A stretch of 64,000 bases of DNA. Origin: Amblyomma americanum. Lineage: Eukaryota; Arthropoda; Arachnida; Ixodida; Ixodidae. Location of the stretch: NCBI RefSeq assembly GCF_052857255.1, contig NC_135497.1, forward strand, positions 198,378,355-198,442,354, read 5' to 3'. Under the pieces are notes generated by a model that saw only the letters and a program-made list of their open reading frames with translations, was not told where the DNA came from and ran no database searches. Of the stretch, positions 23,420 through 35,873 are shown one piece after another (within the stretch, counting starts at the first letter, position 1; each line of letters begins with the position of its first letter). The position numbers and the translations under genes are program-made.

Positions 23420-24204
23420 CTTTATTGCCTAACTTTCCGTTATTTTAAGCGTTGATCGCCTGTCACTTCTCCTGTTGCAAGAGTTATTCTTGTTGCGAAG
23501 GCTAGATTTTTGGAAGACTAGACTTGAAAGCTGTAGAGTGGAAAACAATCGCTTCTGAATATTTATTTCTTGCGTGATTGTTCACCTGCCTTTTTTTTTT
23601 GCTGAAAAAAGACCCCTACCGCTCCACCTTACTGTGCGCTTCCTCTCAAATGGTTGTAAGGGCCGTTTGTAGACTAGAGGAAGTAATTTTCTTCACACCG
23701 CACAGTGTAGTTTTCTATTGAAACGCGAGAGGCAAGAATAGCCTAGCTGCAGGCTATACTTAAGCCAAAAAGCCTTTCCATTGAATCGGAGAGTTAGGCG
23801 TGACCATTTAGCGTATCATGTCTGTTATCTGTGCCTTCATCGGCTTCTTATATCAATGCGAAATTTGCAGCGCTGAACTGCTGAAGGCTGACGGCAAAAA
23901 AAAAAACAGTGATTTTGGTTATCACTTCAGCATTCTTTAAGAAAGAAAGTAGTACTGGACACTCGCTGCCGCCGACAGGTCCAAAGCGGACTGAACGCGG
24001 CTTTTAGGTGTGGCAAGCCTCGCCGAGAAATGGCAATATTGCATATGTTAAAAAATATTGATAAAAATAAAAACCCTGCCAGCTAAAAGGTTGATTTGAA
24101 GCGAATAGAAACAGAGTGGCAGCACGCAGGAGGATAACAAAATTTAGCCAGTTCCTATGCACGATATATGGTGTGTGTTGTGCAAGGAAGCGAATGTTAA
24201 TGCG
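23420..24204. other. No supported gene
   Basis: Spacer up to the truncated end of the gypsy element. It has short T and A runs (23589-23600, 23896-23907) and no gene. Confidence 0.45.
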
Positions 24205-24960
24205 GGGGACAGCATGTCCGTCAGGGTGCGGTTAAGGCGCTCAGTAAGGCCGTTGGTTTGGGGATGGTAGGCCGTCGTGAGCTTCCGACCGGTGGAGCAA
24301 GAGCGGGGAAGGTCGTGGACCACTTTAGAAAGAAATTAAGCAGGGGATTCGATCTGTAAGCAGATGACGAGGAGCGCCATGAAGCAGGACGACGTCATGG
24401 AGGAGAAAGTCGGCGACATCGGAGGCACAACTGGTCGGGATAGTGCGCGTGATAGCGTACCGGGTAGTGTAATCGGTCGCAACGGCAATTCACTTGTTCC
24501 CGGAAGTTGATGTGGGAAAAGGCCCGAGCAGATCGAGACCAACACGGAAAAATGGCTCAGTCGGAATGTCGATGGGCTGAAGCGGGCCACTAGGCCGGAG
24601 CGGGGGCGTTTTCCGGCGCTGACATTGATCGCAGGCAGCAACGTAACCGCGGACAGAGCGGTAAAGGCCAGGCCAGAAGAACCGCCGGCGCATGCTATCA
24701 TACGTTCAGGGCGCGCCAAGGTGCCCTGCAGTAAGAGCCTCATGAAGCTGGTAAAGGACGGTGGAGCGGAGATGCGTCGGGACGACGAGCAAGAGGTCGG
24801 CGCTATCAGGGTGCATATTGCGACGGTACAGAATAACGTGATGCAGGACGAACAGGCGCAGAGCAGGATCAGAAGGAACGCTTCGGAGGCGGTCGATTAT
24901 AGGGCGCAGAGATGGATCACGGCGTTGCTCGTCGCCGATGTATAGAAAGTCCGAGATGGA
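24205..24960 (-). pseudogene. Ty3/gypsy integrase: zinc finger and truncated catalytic core
   Basis: The HHCC zinc finger is visible as HEALTAGHLGAP (near 24705) and CDQCQRRK (near 24630), with a stop between. The catalytic core follows: GLDLLGPFP, then VATDYTTRY with the first Asp (near 24470), LLTDR with the second Asp (near 24345, next to a frameshift), and YHPQTNGLTERL with the Glu near 24240. The match ends abruptly at DML near 24205, so the rest of the core and the C-terminal domain are gone. An in-frame stop follows STSGNK near 24490. Confidence 0.85.
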
Positions 24961-24989
24961 CAAAACACAATTGTCGGTATCATGGTTGT

Positions 24990-25480
24990 GGGAATCAGGA
25001 GGATCGATAGGATGGCGGGACAAACAGTCAGCGTATTGGCGCAACTGGACGGACTTGTAGAGAACAGTAAACGTGCATTCCTGCAAGCGCAAGGCCCAGC
25101 GACCCAGTCGTCCTGTGGCATCTTCAAGAGAGGAGAGCCAACACAAGGCATGGTGGTCTGTAACTACGCAGAAAAGGCCGCCCAAACAAATAATTGCGAA
25201 ATTTTGTTAATACCCAAACAAGTGCAAGGCACTCCCGCTTAGTCATGGAATAGTTACGTTCAGAGGGAGATAGCAGGCGGCTGGCGTAGGCAATGACATG
25301 ATAGTGGTAGCGCTGGCGCTGCGCAAGGATAGCCCCAATACCATGGCCACTGGCGTCGGTGCGAAGTTCCGTAGGCGCAGAAGGGTGGAAATGGGCCAGC
25401 ACAGGTGGAGCAGTGAGGGCCGCAACAAGTGAGGTGAAGGCGCGAGCTTGGTCAAGGCCCCAGGAGAAAGGCACATGTTT
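24990..25480 (-). pseudogene. Ty3/gypsy RNase H domain
   Basis: Degrades the RNA strand of the RNA-DNA hybrid in reverse transcription. TELRTDASGHGIGAIL holds the first Asp; IAYASRLLSPSERNYSMTKR and ECLALVWVLTKFRNYLFGRP hold the second acidic residue; CVVTDHHALCWL and YADCLSRHP end the domain. A frameshift near 25130-25190 separates the first part (25124-25474) from the second (24706-25185). Confidence 0.85.
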
Positions 25481-25679
25481 CTTAAGGAGGGAAGTAAGGG
25501 GATGGGCCGTGTCGGTGAAGTTCGGGATAAACGGGCGGAAATACGAACAGAGTCCGAGGAAACTGCGAACATCGCTTGAGGAACGAGGAGTGGGGAACTC
25601 TCAGACGGCACGAACTTTGTCAGGGTCGGGCTTGACACCAGAAGCATCGAGAAGGCCGAGAACCTCAATTTGGCACTGG

Positions 25680-26236
25680 CCGAAGATGCACTTCCTGGAG
25701 TTTAGTTGGAGACCAGCGCGGCGGAAAACGACAACGTCATCTAGGCAGCACAAGCACGTCGTTCATTTGAAGCCACGCAGGAGCGAGTCCATCATACGCT
25801 CGAATGTGGCAGGAGCGTTGCAGAGGCCGAAAGGGATGACTTTGAATTGGTACAGGCTATCGGGAGTGACCAAGGCTGTCTTCTCACGATCCCGTTCGTC
25901 AACAGCAATTTGCCAGTAGCCTGAACGGAGATCAAAAGAAGAAAAATAGCTGGCACCGTGTAGGCAATCGAGGGCGTCATCAATTCTCGAAAGAGGATAG
26001 ACGTCTTTCTTTGTTATTTGATTAAGATGACAATAGTCGACAGAGAAGCGCCAACTGTCATCTTTATTTTTGACCAACACCACAGGGGACGCCCATGGAT
26101 TGCTAGAAGGCTCGATAATGTTGTTCGCCAGCATCTTGTCCACCTCCGTCTGGATGACATGGCGCTCAGGAAGGGAGATACGATAGGGCCTTCTGTGTAT
26201 GGGGCTGGCATCGCGCGTATTTATGTGATGGATCAC
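25680..26236 (-). pseudogene. Ty3/gypsy reverse transcriptase, catalytic tyrosine lost
   Basis: The open part (25763-26236) carries the family motifs: PYRISLPERHVIQTEVDKML, SPVVLVKNKDDSWRFSVDY, DVYPLSRIDDALD, FSSFDLRSGYWQI, FKVIPFGLCNAPATFERMMD. The catalytic box that follows (25737-25748) reads CLDD instead of the usual YLDD or YVDD. A stop lies just before it. Straight after DDVVVF comes RRAGLQLNSRKC, so about 18 residues that usually separate these blocks seem to be deleted. The thumb and connection region continues to about 25480. Confidence 0.88.
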
Positions 26237-26671
26237 GACAGTAGTTTGGCCGAGAGGACGATTCCCAAACTTGAAGGCGTCACTGTAGGAAACTAACAGG
26301 GCGGACAGCGCGTTGGCGTGGTCAGGTGGAAATCCGCCGCGATCATTGCGGAAATAAGGTCCGGACGTGAAGCGGCTGAGCGGGGATTAGGGAGACCAGA
26401 CTGAGGCTCAGCTGCGAGAGCAGAAGCTGAGATTCGGCCAAAGGAAATTGTTCAGCGAGTGCGATTCCACAGGGTAAAACTTGAGTAGAGAGGCTGAAGT
26501 TTAGAATCGGAAGGTAGGTGGGGATACCTATGACGGTCAGGCCGGTGTGGGGAAGGATGACGTTTCGCTGATGGACAATGTCCTTGATTGGGTGACGTGA
26601 GCACCATTAGGCACGGGGGGAACCGGGGACATTGGAACATAGATTGCAGCATCGCGCGGCAGGCGAGTAAA

Positions 26672-27034
26672 TTAAGCGGCACGTAAGCGGGGCGGCTTGG
26701 AATCGGCGTTTTCAGAGCAGAGCGGCAGGTCCAAACGAAAAAGGCCAGTGGAGCAATCAATTAGCGCCGCGTGGGTGGTTAAAAAGTCGATGCTCAGGAT
26801 CACATCGTGGGGGCAGTGGTCGAGCACAGTGAAGAGGACAGCTGTAGTACAACCGACAATGCAAACACGCGCAGTGAACATTCCAACGACGGCAGCAGCA
26901 CTGCCGCCGGCGACACGAACGGCTGAGGAAACGGCGGGTGGCACAACCTTCTTCAGACGACGGCGAAAGGAGGAGCTCAGGACAGAAATTTGAGCGCCAG
27001 TGTCAATCAGAGCCGTAACTGGTGCACCGTCCAC
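26672..27034 (-). pseudogene. Ty3/gypsy aspartic protease
   Basis: A retropepsin that would cut the Gag-Pol polyprotein. ALIDTGAQISVLS holds the catalytic DTG (26996-27004). The second motif is VILSIDFL, close to the usual ILGxDFL. The reading frame is open for 120 codons and runs further upstream (LNLLDICVDGAPVTAL) without a break. It is the best preserved domain of the element but lies in a broken polyprotein. Confidence 0.85.
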
Positions 27035-27119
27035 GCAGATATCGAGAAGGTTTAAGCGAGGATCCAGCGTGGGTCAGGAGAGGATTTTCGGGCCGGGTCG
27101 TCCAAGCAGCGTCACCTCC

Positions 27120-28440
27120 GGGGGCTGCATTGGTTAGTTTTCCGAATGAGAGCCAGGTAAGGGCGGAGTGGACGGGCGTTTGAAGTTGCGCTGAGCGGAA
27201 GCGGTGGATCTGAGGTGAAGGCGAGCGGCTGTACCTGCGCGGGGTCGGAGTGTCGTTGGCGTGAGAGAACTCAGGACGGGACGGCATCTGGCGCAGTCCG
27301 TAGTCGGCACTACGATCCTAATCAGAACGAGGTCCGTTGTCGGCACGACGATTGTAGTTAGAGTTAGGTCCGTAGTACATACGACGATCATAATTATAGC
27401 TAGGGTGAGGTGGGGAAAACCAACGGCTGCGGCAGTGGCGGGAAATGTGGCCGACACGAAAGCTGGTGAAGCAGATAGGCCGGTCGTCTGAGGATCGCCA
27501 TTCCGCAGGATTGTGGTAGCGGTAACGCGGCAGGATGGCCGGAGTCGATGAAGCAGCAGCAACCAATGAAGGGATGGTTGGCGTACAGGGCGACGCAGAG
27601 GGCAGGCCAGAATTGAGGCCCACGTTCGCGAACTCCTGGCGAACAACGGCCTGGATCAGAGCAATCGTAGCTTCAGGCGGCTGAGGGGCGAAGGCGACGG
27701 GAGTCATAGCCTCCAGTTCTCTCCGTACAATTCGGGTTAAATTGGCAGGTTGGGACGGCGGTTGCAGTGTTGGCAGGACTTCGCAGGAGGATGTCGCCGC
27801 CGTGTTCGGAAGGCGGCCGAAACGAGGAGCAACGCGGCGGTGTTTGGCTCGGTCAAACTGTCGGCATACCTGGAGGACGGAGTCGACCGTTGCGCATTCT
27901 TTGCAGAGGAGCAAGTTAAATGCGTCGTCAGCGATCCCCTTGAGTATGTGGCCCACCTTGTCGGTCTCTGAATTGGCGCGGTCTACTCTACGGCAAAGAG
28001 CGAGGATGTTCTGGATGTAAGAGATATAAGACTCGGTGGACGACTGAGCTCGAGAAGCAAGGTCTGTTTTAGCGCCGAGCTTGCGTCCAATTGGCTTGCC
28101 GAATAAGTCGCGGAGCTTCTACTTACAGGTGTCTCAAGAGGTAAGGTCTTCCTCATGCGTCTCAAACCAGACGCGCGCCGTGCCCGCCAAGTAGAAGATC
28201 ACGTTAGCAAGCATGAGGGCCGCGTCCCAGCGGTTGTGCTTACACGCTCATACATGGCTAGCCAATCTTCAACATCGGCTTCGTCGGTGCCACAAAAGGT
28301 GCCCGGGTCGCGAGGCTGTGCCACGGCAACGGTTGACGATTCTGGGGTTGACACCGTGGCCGGAGGAGTGTTGGACACCATAGAGACGATGGATTCAATG
28401 TCCCCACCGCTGAGGAGGTCCAGGGCGTGGTAGTAGCCCG
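27120..28440 (-). pseudogene. Ty3/gypsy gag (capsid and nucleocapsid), broken
   Basis: Capsid-like residues run from about 28440 (DPGTFCGTDEADVEDWLAMY, near 28300) through ARVWFETHEEDL and LRDLFGKPIGRKLG to GHILKGIADDAFNLLLCKE. A frameshift lies near 28225, and stops lie near 28140 and 28125. The zinc knuckle (27432-27475) reads CFTSFRVGHISRHC. The usual form is CxxC....H....C; here the second Cys is Ser. Gly/Asn/Tyr/Arg-rich sequence follows. Gag would package the element RNA; this copy cannot. Confidence 0.85.
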
Positions 28441-28453
28441 CACCTCCACCAAA

Positions 28454-28612
28454 TATTACGGGGTTAGTTCAGCAGCAGGAACGATACGCCGTACACAGAA
28501 GACACACCAGAAACCAGCACTAGCGCTAGCTGCGGCAGTGTCCTTGTCCTCGGCGTCGACTGCCCAGCGACAGAACAACGTCCTCTGCGCTTCGCGACTG
28601 TGTACCGTAACA
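28454..28612 (-). repeat. Probable LTR of the gypsy element, 159 bp
   Basis: On the minus strand it begins TGTTACGG (at 28612) and ends CCGTAATA (at 28454). These are inverted termini, allowing for one change from CCGTAACA. It stands directly upstream of gag. The next bases, GGTGGAGGTGCGGG, are where a primer-binding site should lie; I could not name the tRNA. No second LTR exists, so there is no direct-repeat proof. LTRs of this length are short for the family. Confidence 0.55.
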
Positions 28613-31600
28613 ATATTATAATGAAAGTATCTCGGGTGGTACAGGAGCTCGGGAGATGCGAACAGCCTGACTATAGCAAGATTTTTTCGTGGTAGTATTG
28701 ATGACTGGCTAAGTTTGTTTCGAAATTTGTCAGAACGGCGAAGTGGCAATTACATAAATCAATTTTCTGTTGATTTCTATGTCGTCTGTTTTATGGTTGC
28801 GTGGCTGAGTGTGCGGAAGTTTTTTGTTCGCATATTTATGCTCAGGTACGGACGCTGTTACTATAAGATATCGAGTTATCAAAAGTATGGCCGGCGGCGC
28901 ATGAGAGCACCGGTGACGCATTTGCGGCGCTCGAGTGTTTTCTTCCGCAGCGCCTGGACTTCTTCTCATTGATGATGCCCGGGTGCTTGTCCACTTCTTC
29001 CACCGCTAAAGAAAGCTCCGATTAAAAGACATGAGGCAGAAAAAAGCTAATGTACAAACTGATGGGAGAAGAATACGCCGCTGTGTGGACTAAAGAAAAA
29101 GAAAAATGACGCCCACACTTTTCTGCCACGATGACGTGTCAAAGCACTCACAGCGACTTTCGTTCAACCTATGGCCGGTACCATAGCCGGATTCAGAGGC
29201 AGGAAAGACGGCTTATTTGTTCAACGTAAAAAGGGCGCAGGAAGCTGTGAACCACTTCATCACCGCTGTCTCCAAAGGCACCGAGGTCGACAGTAGGGCA
29301 GAAGAAAGGGTGTTCTTGAAGGATCACCTCTTTCTGAGGCAGCGGAATGCAGCAACGAGGAGAGACATGTAAAGCCGAATGAGAAATTTTAGCGATGCAC
29401 TCGAGTCTGAGGATCTAAATTTCTGGCAGTACTCAAATTGATGAGTCCAAGCCAAGTAAGCGATTCTCACGTACAGCAGGTCCGTGATTTCCGGCGAAAT
29501 ATTTCGGTGATATTAATGGAACGAAATCTGGAGCGCCGTCGTAAAAATAGGCGAGTACTGAGTTCCTAAATCCCTAAGCCTACTATACGCCACGATCTAT
29601 CACAATATGCCGGCTCTGCGCAAAGTTTAAACGGCAGCAAAGCAATGGCTCTCACACAAAGTTACTTTCCTGGTTCCACATTTGCTGACAATATTTATGC
29701 AATAAGAAATATAGGATGGCTGTGCGAAAATGCCCTTCCTTTAGGAAAGAGAAACTGTAGCCGGGATTTTGCGCCACAATATTTAAGTATTACAACCAAA
29801 CTCCGTGCTGACAGCTCTAGAATCCTTCTGAACCACCACAAGGACAAAAAACTGCGGTATATTTCGTTGTTCCGAAGGTGAAAAGTGGTCATGAAATAGA
29901 AGAAGGAAAAGAGAGTTGAGGATTATATTGTCCGCTCTTATACTCTTGTCACCAATGCAATGCTATTTCGGTTTTTGCGTGGTTTAAAGGCAAGTTTAAG
30001 GACGGCTTGTATTTCGAAAACCCGAGCTATGTGTGCACGAAGCTTTCATAAAGTCGACCTAACTTTCTGATATTGACCCATGGCAGAAAGTTGCGGTTGC
30101 TGCACAATACCTGCCCGACGTTTCATAGCCGCTGAAGCACTTATACAGTTTTGAAACACAAATCCGTCGAAGACAGATTGCGGAATTGAGCTTTATCGAC
30201 GACACAAAAGGCTAGTAGCCAGTGCGAGACAAGTCAAGGGCCGGGATGGCAGCCACGGATCGATTTCTAATTTTTCTTTTGGTTTTTCGAGCGCAGACCG
30301 TAGTTTTATTGAGAGAGCTGCACTGTGAAGAGCATTTTCTGTTTACATCTCGAGACATCTAAGTTTCGTTTAACGAAAAACTAGGCGAGAATGACTATAA
30401 TGCGGAAAACACACAAGAAGGGCACCTGAGTCGTCACTGTCTTAAGTGTAAGAGTGCCGTCTCCTCAGGTTTGTAAATATCAAGTACTTTTCTTAAGAAA
30501 ATGAAAAATTGCATGAGAAATTCTAGAATTAAAGAAAACGGCGCGAACTGGCGATGCTTGCTTAAAAGAACTGGCGTTGCTTCCAATCCTGTAATGCACA
30601 AACATCGAGTCTAAACCCTATTGCTGCTATCAATCGTAGCAATGGTGGGATCGTGGGTAGCTCTTATTCTGTCTTAGCCTGTGAAAAGAGGAAATTAAAT
30701 TGCATACACTGCAGTCGGTAAGCTAGCACGCACGCAAGCAAGTACACTATTCTATCTCTCACACATGCACACTGGTATACACAACACCTTCATTTCATGC
30801 CCATATGTCATACGCAGCTTTGCAATTGTAGTCTTGACTGCCTACTCGGTATCATTTGCGACCAGACTTCTTTGTGTAGTGAAACAACCTTTTTGTGTCG
30901 ATGACACGCTCATCGAATAAAGAAAAGAGAATGGCCCCATCATGGCAAGGAAAAAGCAAATCGCCAGAAGAAGAGGTGCTGTGAGCCTTTCCTCAGCAGC
31001 ATTGCAATAGAGAGCATGGAAAAATAATCGTCAGTAGAGACACTGTTTGCATTAAGAAAACAGTCGCAAAATTGTGTGCACTAGGATTATGAGATCCACG
31101 TACTCATAGTGAGAGCATTTTCCGCGGTGATTACGACGACCCTCTGCGATATAAGCAGCAAGAACAAGCCAATTACATCGAATTCACCTGACAACGTTCA
31201 TAAGCATTCACCAGGAGGTAGTATGTGCGTTAGTGCGCGCTCAGGCTTCAGCTGATGAGTTTCAGTATTTTGCAGAGCTCAGTTCATCGAAAGCAGCAGC
31301 GTTTTGTTAGCTTTTGTGAAATGAACATGCACTACCATAATACGAATGTATAAAATTCCTTTCACTTTAATGACCTACATAAGGCTACAGTATATAAATC
31401 GCTTATTTACCTCTCCGCTTCCCCCCTGCTTCCTCCTTCCTCTCTTCCCGCAAAGAAAAAAAATGCAAGAATACTCTTAGAAACGATAAAAAAAATTGTG
31501 ACACATGGCCCAAAAATAACCCATGCGGCATTATTTATAGCCGTTTTGGCACCACAGTTACCTTACAAGAAACGCGACCAGCAGAGGATGAACCGCGAGG

Positions 31601-34045
31601 CGCGAAGCACGCAGAGCAAAAACACACTGGACTGCCTTGCTTGCTTGAAGACTGCGCTATGCGTTTACAGGTAGAACGCATGTAGAAGTGTCATTCACCG
31701 GAGTCCCCTTCGAACCATCACCGAGTCATAATCACTGCAGCGTGCCACAAGGTTTCTGAATTTCTAAAATATAAAAATACGCTTAACTGAAGATATGCAG
31801 ATAAAGTGAGTATGCTGCTGGCGGAGTAAGTATAATAGCGGTTCAGTAGCGTGTCTGTCTTCTGTCGCTGCTGCACCGACTTGTACGTTCCGAGTTCACC
31901 ATCAAAAGCTGGAAGAATGTTTAGAAAAGGCCAATAAAGGAATTCCTCCTATCGATTCTCTTTATCGCATAACCTTATTCCTGCCTATTGTGTGACGCTA
32001 AGACGAGCACATGATCCCACGTTCCCACTGTCAGCAGTGGATGTTGCTGTTTTAGCTCCGGTAACAACGGTTTTCTCCCCTCGCTGTAAGCCGTGGCCAC
32101 GAAGGAAACTCTAACCCACTACCCATCCAAAAAGCACCTCTAGATCTGCTTCTCCGTCTTCGAGGGAGAGAGGTCGATAAAGTAGAAACGTTTCCGGACT
32201 CCTCATTCAGCTTTGATGCGTACCAGCGAATAGCGGCGGTGCCTTCTCATTCAAATGTTACAGCTTGGTGCCCGTAGACCATGCGTCACCAAACTGAGGG
32301 CGAAACGCATGAATCTTGGCCGCCCTGTAACGCGTGTTGTGCAAACAGCAAAGAGTTCGTGATATGCAGCTGTTTCTCTGCGAATAAATAAAAAGGAGAC
32401 AGAAACTGTGAGCGCAGGGTTATATTCGTGCAAGGATATTAACCTTAAATGTGCACTGCATTTAGGCATATTTAACGTCTGCATTTAGAGGTTTCTTGAG
32501 AAATAAAGACCATTTAGACGACAGGGCCTCCACATTTTAAATTCTTTCATTGCGGGAATTAGCAAACCCTTCTGAAGGCAGACAATGATGACGGCATGCA
32601 ATTGGCTTAAATACGCTGGCGAGCAGTCGTGTCCGCATGGTTGTGGAGGCTGTTGTCTGCGGGGTGGTCTAACCTTGGAACATGTTTTGGATGTGCTTAA
32701 GTTCAATTGGGAGAACACTGCAGCATTAAAGAGAAAGTAGGGGGCCCGAATACTTGGGGCACCTACGAGGTTCGGGGCATCGTAATGCGTTTTCGCAAAC
32801 CTAAGGCACCCCTGCGTCTTTTTTCGAAATAGCGTGTGCCTCAAGGCAAAAAGGCGGCGTCCGTCAAAGCAGCCACTCGCCTCATCACCGATTCGTCGTT
32901 GCCACTTTCCTGTATCTCACGTTCACTAAAGATAAAAGGCAAGCAAAGCTTTCGCTTTGTCTGAACACGCCCGCACCCCAAAAGTTTAGCGGCAAAATAC
33001 AGCAAATTTTCAGACTAGCGGTAGTTTCCGAATGGAGGAGCCCAGTGGTTTGGGGATCCGAAGGAAACAGCGAGTCGCAACGATTCGGACGCGCGCACCG
33101 GTCGGATTTAGATTAGCGGTGTTCTCTGCGCAGCGGCGCCAGGGTGAGGTTCATTGTACGTAGCTCTTTTACGAGCAAGGAAAGAAATGCTAAGAAAGTA
33201 AAAATAAACATATAGAAATGTTTTTACATATGTATGGCTATTTTTATGCAGCACATAATGGGCGTATAATCATCAAAGCAAAACCAGGAAACAAAGAATG
33301 CCTTTGGCTTTTTTTTAATCGTTTGCCGCGTGCAACACAATATAGTCCGAGAATTGAAACGTGCGATGATAAGTCTCTCAAATTTAATTTATTTCCTGTT
33401 TTATTTAGGTACGTCCGTATGAACTGAAATCACGCCCTCTTTGGACGAAAAACGCCAACCTGTTTTAACATCCCGCACTTTCTGACCGCTGCATGGAACG
33501 CACGCTCTCGTATTCTGTTGTGTCCCACGAACTTAACGGATTACACTCAGTGCGGCTGACAAGGTTCTTATGGCCGAGAACAGTGGGAACTTAAAATTAT
33601 TATTAATGCAGTTCAGACAATTTCATCTCCAAATAGCGTGTCCAGTGACACTGCACGACGAAATAAAGTCGGCATATAGCAACTGATCACTTCTTTTACT
33701 GCAAACATACCTTTCATGAGCAAGAAAAGAAATTATATTAAAAATAGGCACCACTGCCACACGCATTTACCTTTACCAGTAACCGGTAACGTCAATAATT
33801 TTTTCAACGCGGGTCTCTGAAGCTCGACCACATCGCCACTAACTTGCAGTTGGTTATCACGGAGTCCATTTCGTCGTAAACTTCAAGAGTTTAAACAGAA
33901 TGGCGGGGAAAAAAGTGTTCCACTTTTCACTTCAATTTTTCGAAACAATAAATTCATCAAAAATAGGGGGCGGGGAGCACAAATGGTATTTACCGCACAT
34001 GGCGAATTTAGAGCTTCGACGTATAAGCGATCCATCGAAAGGGGC
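28613..34045. other. No supported gene (5.4 kb)
   Basis: A long stretch with no recognisable coding, RNA or repeat feature. Open frames are short (the longest on minus are 32485-32844, 119 codons, and 28730-28969) and have no motifs. Short A/T runs occur at 31459 and 31489. This may be old, unrecognisable transposon sequence or an intron. Confidence 0.4.
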
Positions 34046-34213
34046 TTGGCCAGAGACCCTTTCCGCAAGCATTTCACCCCTCAGAAGCCATGCACCATGC
34101 CCGAGGAAGCTTTTACACATTAGATATCCGGTGAATACTCGGCGGCCCAGGGGATCCAGCCTGGCCCCTCCCACGCACGAGGCCGACGCTCAAACCACAA
34201 GGCTGCCGCTTAG
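34046..34213 (-). mobile_element. Family 3 tRNA-headed SINE, diverged copy
   Basis: The segment aligns with 4321-4552 in the same orientation: CAAGCATTTCACCCCTCAGAAG against AAACACTTCACCCTAAAGAA, then GGAAGCTTTTACACATTAG against GGAAAGCTTGTACCCATTG, then the head CCTCCCACGCACGAGGCCGA against CCTCCCGCATGCGAGGCGGA. The B-box region is degraded (GGGGATCCAGCC). An old copy. Confidence 0.6.
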
Positions 34214-35657
34214 GTTCGTAACGCAGAAATGCATTTAACGTTTACATTTTCATATCACTTCGTCCGCCAATTTTTCTCCGTCCGTCCACACCATGAGAAA
34301 AGTGGGCAAAATTAAACTGACGCGCAATTAACAGCGCCGCAAGCAACCGGCGCTGCTAGTTTCACCTGTTGCTGTTGCTATGACTGACGGAAGGTCAAAG
34401 GGGAAAGTGCACTGGCCTGCTCGACTGTGTGCAGCTGAGCCACAGTCACTCGCGCGTGCAGACCGAGCAGAGTTGAAAGAGGGGCGAGAAGAAGGATTGA
34501 AAGATTGCTTCACTGCATCACATGTGCAACGACGTATGCTTGTACCACTCCGACCTTCTCTATGTACCAAAAGGCGGCTGGCAGTATACTCATTAAAATA
34601 TAATAATAATGAATAAAAGGCGTGCGTCACAGCAACCGCTTCTGCCGCAGCTGCCTCAGCAACAGATACCCCGTGAGCTTTTGGGCCTCTGACATGCAGA
34701 TTGTAGAAGCTTATGCAAAGAGTACATGCTCACGAAATAGTTTGCTTGCAATTCGTGCGACACGAACAACAACAGCGTCGCCAAAGAAAGTGGCACTATT
34801 GTCGCACGCAGCAAAGCAAGAGAAGGAAAGCAAATCTTTATGTAAAATAAGCCCTACGAGAGAAAAATTCTATCCGCTTATGAAAGCACAATGTCGTCAC
34901 GAGATGCCCAACGAGAGACTTCTTGAAAGCGACGCAGCTTTATATCATTTTGAGACGGCCAGGCAGAGTGCTTTTCCTTGTGAGTGCTCTCTGTTGCGTT
35001 TGAGCGCGCGTTCGCAGCCTCCCTCGAGCATGTGCTCTTGTCAGCTCTAGGACGTGCTTGCAATGTTCCGCGTTCGTTCCCTTTGTGCTTGATAGTACGT
35101 GTGTCTGGTTGCCTCCTCACATGCATAGAATTCCTATAAATATGCTTGTATTAACGCCAGCGTCCTGGTTCCTTGCATCCGGCTAACCTACCTCAACTGG
35201 CAACTGTGACAGCATTGGAAGTAAATGAAATTAAAAACAAATACTTGCGCCGAGACGTCGAGAATTCTAAGTAGAGATGCCGTACACGCTACGTCATAGA
35301 TGTCAGCACGTGGGTGCTTACAAGGGATGTAACGAAAAGACTGCATGAAGGTTGGACAGCACGTATGCTTTCCTGCAGGTGCGGGGGGGGGGGGGGGGGG
35401 GAGGGCTAGGCGTAGCATGGATTAGGCCGCAAGTTTTTCTTAATCATTCCCTCCTTCTCTCCGACGAATGCGCGTGAAAGGCCACATGAACCGAACCTAA
35501 ATGAAAACCAAGGATTGTACTAAATTTTTCCAAGTAATTCAATTCGTGGTTTTACAGGCTGTCTGTCGGAGATACTGAGGCACGTCTTTCTCACACAAAT
35601 AAAATAGCAAAGAGAAGTTATTACATGGCCAGCTCGCATAACTCAACAGCTGCGACG
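34214..35657. other. No supported gene; holds a 19-nt G run
   Basis: An open frame of 142 codons (34622-35050, plus) and minus-strand frames overlap it; none has a motif. A short (AAT)n occurs near 34600. A run of 19 G lies at 35383-35401. Confidence 0.4.
35383..35401. repeat. Poly-G run, 19 nt
   Basis: Nineteen uninterrupted G. Such runs can form quadruplexes and are prone to length error in assembly. Confidence 0.95.
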
Positions 35658-35873
35658 TACCGTCTTTGCCAAAAGTAACCAGGCTGAATGGTTTGCCTCT
35701 ATGTAGCATAGCAGAGTCCTCGCAGCTTCCCTAAAATCCAAAATGTACTGGAAAGTGAGGAGAAGGGCTCTCCTTACCTTACAGCGATTTACAGCTTGAG
35801 GGTTGGCTTATGTGTTCCATTGTGAGACTCAGAAACATACCATGCAGCCTGGTTACTTTTGGCAAAGACGGTA
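35658..35873. mobile_element. 216-bp MITE with perfect 29-bp terminal inverted repeats and TA ends
   Basis: The left end 35658-35686 starts TACCGTCTTTGCCAAAAGTA. The right end 35845-35873 is its exact reverse complement over all 29 bp. TA stands at both outer ends, as expected for a TA target-site duplication of the Tc1/mariner group. The centre (158 bp) has no coding capacity. One half, with its terminus, is similar in order to 51282-51412, which shows a dispersed family. The superfamily is an inference from the TA target only. Confidence 0.78.

Larger units (their letters stand above)
24205..28612 (-). mobile_element. Decayed Ty3/gypsy LTR retrotransposon, 3' truncated
   Basis: On the minus strand: probable LTR (28454-28612), gag (about 28440-27120), protease (26672-27034), reverse transcriptase (25680-26236), RNase H (about 24990-25480), and integrase with zinc finger and catalytic core, cut off near 24205. 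The second LTR and the integrase C-terminus are missing. The protease-RT-RNase H-integrase order is that of Ty3/gypsy elements. Stops, frameshifts and lost catalytic residues in most domains show that it is inactive. Confidence 0.92.

Noticed and set aside
24336..24743. 135-codon minus-strand frame
   Set aside because: It is in another frame over the gypsy integrase, whose motifs are in the adjacent frame.
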